From the NCBI GenBank assembly GCA_007116685.1, contig SKIC01000221.1, forward strand, positions 1 to 25,178: a stretch of DNA of 25,178 bases, read 5' to 3'. Position numbers and translations under genes: made by a program. Shown here piece after piece: positions 24,340 to 25,178 of the stretch (positions are counted from its first letter, which is position 1; the number at the start of each line of letters is the position of its first letter). Below the pieces are notes generated by a model. The model had not been told where the DNA came from. It did no database searches and saw nothing but the letters and a program-made list of their open reading frames with translations. The DNA is from Balneolales bacterium. Its GTDB lineage: Bacteria > Bacteroidota > Rhodothermia > Balneolales > Natronogracilivirgulaceae.

Positions 24340-24385
24340 GAGCGAGAAACGGGACTTCCCGAACGCTTTCGGGACGACCCCAACC
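24340..24385 (-). repeat. modified tRNA-Gly 3'-end copy C (distal copy)
   Basis: It shares gagcgagaaacgggact (17 bases) and cgaccccaac (10 bases) with the real tRNA gene at 24818 onward. The T-loop portion is replaced by an 18-nt self-complementary insert (tcccgaa/ttcggga arms, 24356-24373). One base differs from the two tandem copies (gaacgc for gaatgc). It is followed on the minus strand by the same CAAGTAAAGA trailer as the tRNA, then the terminator. Confidence 0.85.
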
Positions 24386-24393
24386 CGAATGTT

Positions 24394-24651
24394 TCATTTC
24401 ACAGAGGAATCTACCTCGAGCAGAAATTCAATATACTTTCTACTCTTCTTCTTTTTAATTCGACGCTCTTCTTGTATTGCTTCTTTTTTACTAGCAAATT
24501 TACGCTGATATACCATAGTCCATGGAATTCCTGACTTAGTAGACTGCGTCCATCCTTCATTGTGTTGCGATAATCTCCGAACAGGATCACTGCTGCTTCC
24601 AGTGTAGTAACTATCCTTACTTTTACTGTATAATATGTAAACCCAATACAT
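24394..24651 (-). CDS. GIY-YIG endonuclease-like protein (short, single domain)
   Basis: An 85-residue protein consisting of one GIY-YIG nuclease domain. It has WVYILYS (3-9, the GIY strand), SYYTGSS (14-20, the YIG strand), RRLSQHN (25-31) with the conserved Arg, and Glu61/Glu62 in AIQEERRIKK as the metal-ligand helix. Such stand-alone domains (UPF0213/YhbQ type) have poorly known roles. Start ATG at 24651 has a good AGGGG site 6 nt upstream. Its stop lies only 8 bases from tRNA-Gly-derived repeat C, and two further copies lie upstream before the intact tRNA. This gives it the look of a small element inserted at the tRNA 3' end. Confidence 0.9.
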   Translation of the reverse strand: MYWVYILYSKSKDSYYTGSSSDPVRRLSQHNEGWTQSTKSGIPWTMVYQRKFASKKEAIQEERRIKKKKSRKYIEFLLEVDSSVK

Positions 24652-24664
24652 AACATACCCCTAA

Positions 24665-24701
24665 AAATAAAAAAGGACGTCTTCATTTCTGAAAACGTCC
24701 T
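24665..24701 (-). terminator. intrinsic terminator between tRNA repeats and GIY-YIG gene
   Basis: On the minus strand AGGACGT (24701-24695) and ACGTCCT (24680-24674) pair, with an inner TTC/GAA extension, and run into TTTTTTA. It would end the tRNA-Gly transcript before the GIY-YIG gene, so that gene must be transcribed from its own promoter or by read-through. Confidence 0.8.
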
Positions 24702-24709
24702 AATATCTT

Positions 24710-24817
24710 GAGCGAGAAACGGGACTTCCCGAATGCTTTCGGGACGACCCCAACTCTTTACTTGAGCGAGAAACGGGACTTCCCGAATGCTTTCGGGACG
24801 ACCCCAACTCTTTACTT
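24710..24817 (-). repeat. two identical 54-bp tandem repeats of modified tRNA-Gly 3' end (copies B and A)
   Basis: Copies begin at 24710 and 24764, and the intact tRNA 3' region begins at 24818, all with a 54-bp period. Each unit reproduces the tRNA-Gly 3' strand from the anticodon stem to the acceptor plus trailer. The T-loop region is exchanged for an 18-nt hairpin insert (arms tcccgaa and ttcggga). The two copies are identical to each other. Confidence 0.92.
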
Positions 24818-24818
24818 G

Positions 24819-24891
24819 AGCGAGAAACGGGACTCGAACCCGCGACCCCAACCTTGGCAAGGTTGTGCTCTACCAGCTGAGCTATTCTCGC
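24819..24891 (-). tRNA. tRNA-Gly (GCC)
   Basis: The 73-nt cloverleaf folds fully: acceptor GCGAGAA/TTCTCGC, D-stem GCTC/GAGC with loop AGCTGGTA, anticodon stem CAACC/GGTTG with loop TTGCCAA (anticodon GCC), T-stem GCGGG/CCCGT with loop TTCGAGT, discriminator T. CCA is not encoded. It is intact, and its 3' end is the source of the three modified copies downstream. Confidence 0.97.
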
Positions 24892-24902
24892 GACAGGCTC
24901 TA

Positions 24903-24932
24903 AATATAAGGATGAAACACATCCCAAGGCAA
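24903..24932 (-). promoter_or_regulatory. probable tRNA-Gly promoter
   Basis: On the minus strand TTGCCT (24932-24927), an 18-nt spacer and TATATT (24908-24903) lie 11 nt before the tRNA 5' end. Position and boxes fit a sigma-70-like promoter. Confidence 0.5.
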
Positions 24933-25178
24933 GCAGAAGTTTCGACTTTTTTTTAAATAGGTTGACACTTTTACCCAAGGCATAAATATTCATGAGACAA
25001 TAAATGCTACTTCAAGAGACATTTTGGACAGATATCTTAGAAAACAAAAACAATTCGTCAGGGGCTACACTTTAGGAAAACCCACAAAAAAAGCGCAGTC
25101 AGTTACACCATAGATTTTAGCTATAGCCACTAATATTTAAGAAATAATAAAAAAAATTACGACATGTATTATTTATTA
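24933..25178. other. AT-rich end of window, no gene seen
   Basis: This stretch has no ORF of note on either strand and no strong repeat or hairpin. It may be the upstream region of a gene beyond the window. Confidence 0.4.

Noticed and set aside
24710..24891. CRISPR array
   Set aside because: The units are continuous tandem tRNA-derived copies with no unique spacers and no cas genes.
24708..24956. Open frame with repeated SEKRDFPNAFGTTPTL on the plus strand, and its minus counterpart at 24411-24860
   Set aside because: Both are translations of the tRNA-Gly gene and its tandem copies; the periodic peptide comes from the 54-bp DNA repeat.

Overview
The window looks like chromosome of a moderately AT-rich member of the Balneolaeota/Rhodothermaeota-Bacteroidota lineage. 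Two secreted proteins end in type IX secretion (T9SS) C-terminal sorting domains. The intergenic repeats and several alternative starts (GTG, TTG) also fit that assignment. Most of it is ordinary housekeeping sequence interrupted by small accessory patches.

Layout. 1-445 is a dispersed palindromic intergenic repeat. 446-4253 holds a glutathione-peroxidase-like enzyme, a membrane sensor histidine kinase, a convergent receiver-PAS protein with no output domain, and a small membrane protein. 4334-5365 is murB, followed by a repeat-bearing gap. 5651-8626 (minus) is a two-gene unit: an unknown acidic protein followed by a propionyl-CoA carboxylase-type carboxyltransferase. A divergent ABC ATPase (8767-9381) follows. 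Two T9SS cargo genes come next: a Glug/ASH protein, and a subtilisin-like protease split by a -1 frameshift near 12357. 14964-16783 is an accessory patch with two type II toxin-antitoxin pairs, separated and flanked by hairpins with a bulged A that resemble integron attC sites. 16784-20604 is an exported protein of unknown function, secD, secF and a STAS protein, closed by a strong terminator at 20638-20673.

20703-23558 is a tight three-gene unit: purA, a short form IV RuBisCO-like protein and a cupin. RuBisCO-like proteins paired with such a cupin are known from the methylthioadenosine (MTA)-isoprenoid shunt of Rhodospirillum rubrum, so this pair is a candidate sulfur-salvage module. From 23559 to the end there are no metabolic genes. 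This part holds three copies of a two-hairpin REP-like doublet, then a GIY-YIG endonuclease-like gene enclosed by duplicated, modified 3' ends of the adjacent tRNA-Gly gene.

The observations most worth following up are, in order: the tRNA-Gly/GIY-YIG arrangement, the RuBisCO-like/cupin operon, the attC-like sites around the toxin-antitoxin genes, the REP doublets, and the broken protease. All functional assignments are read from sequence patterns by eye; no database search was run.
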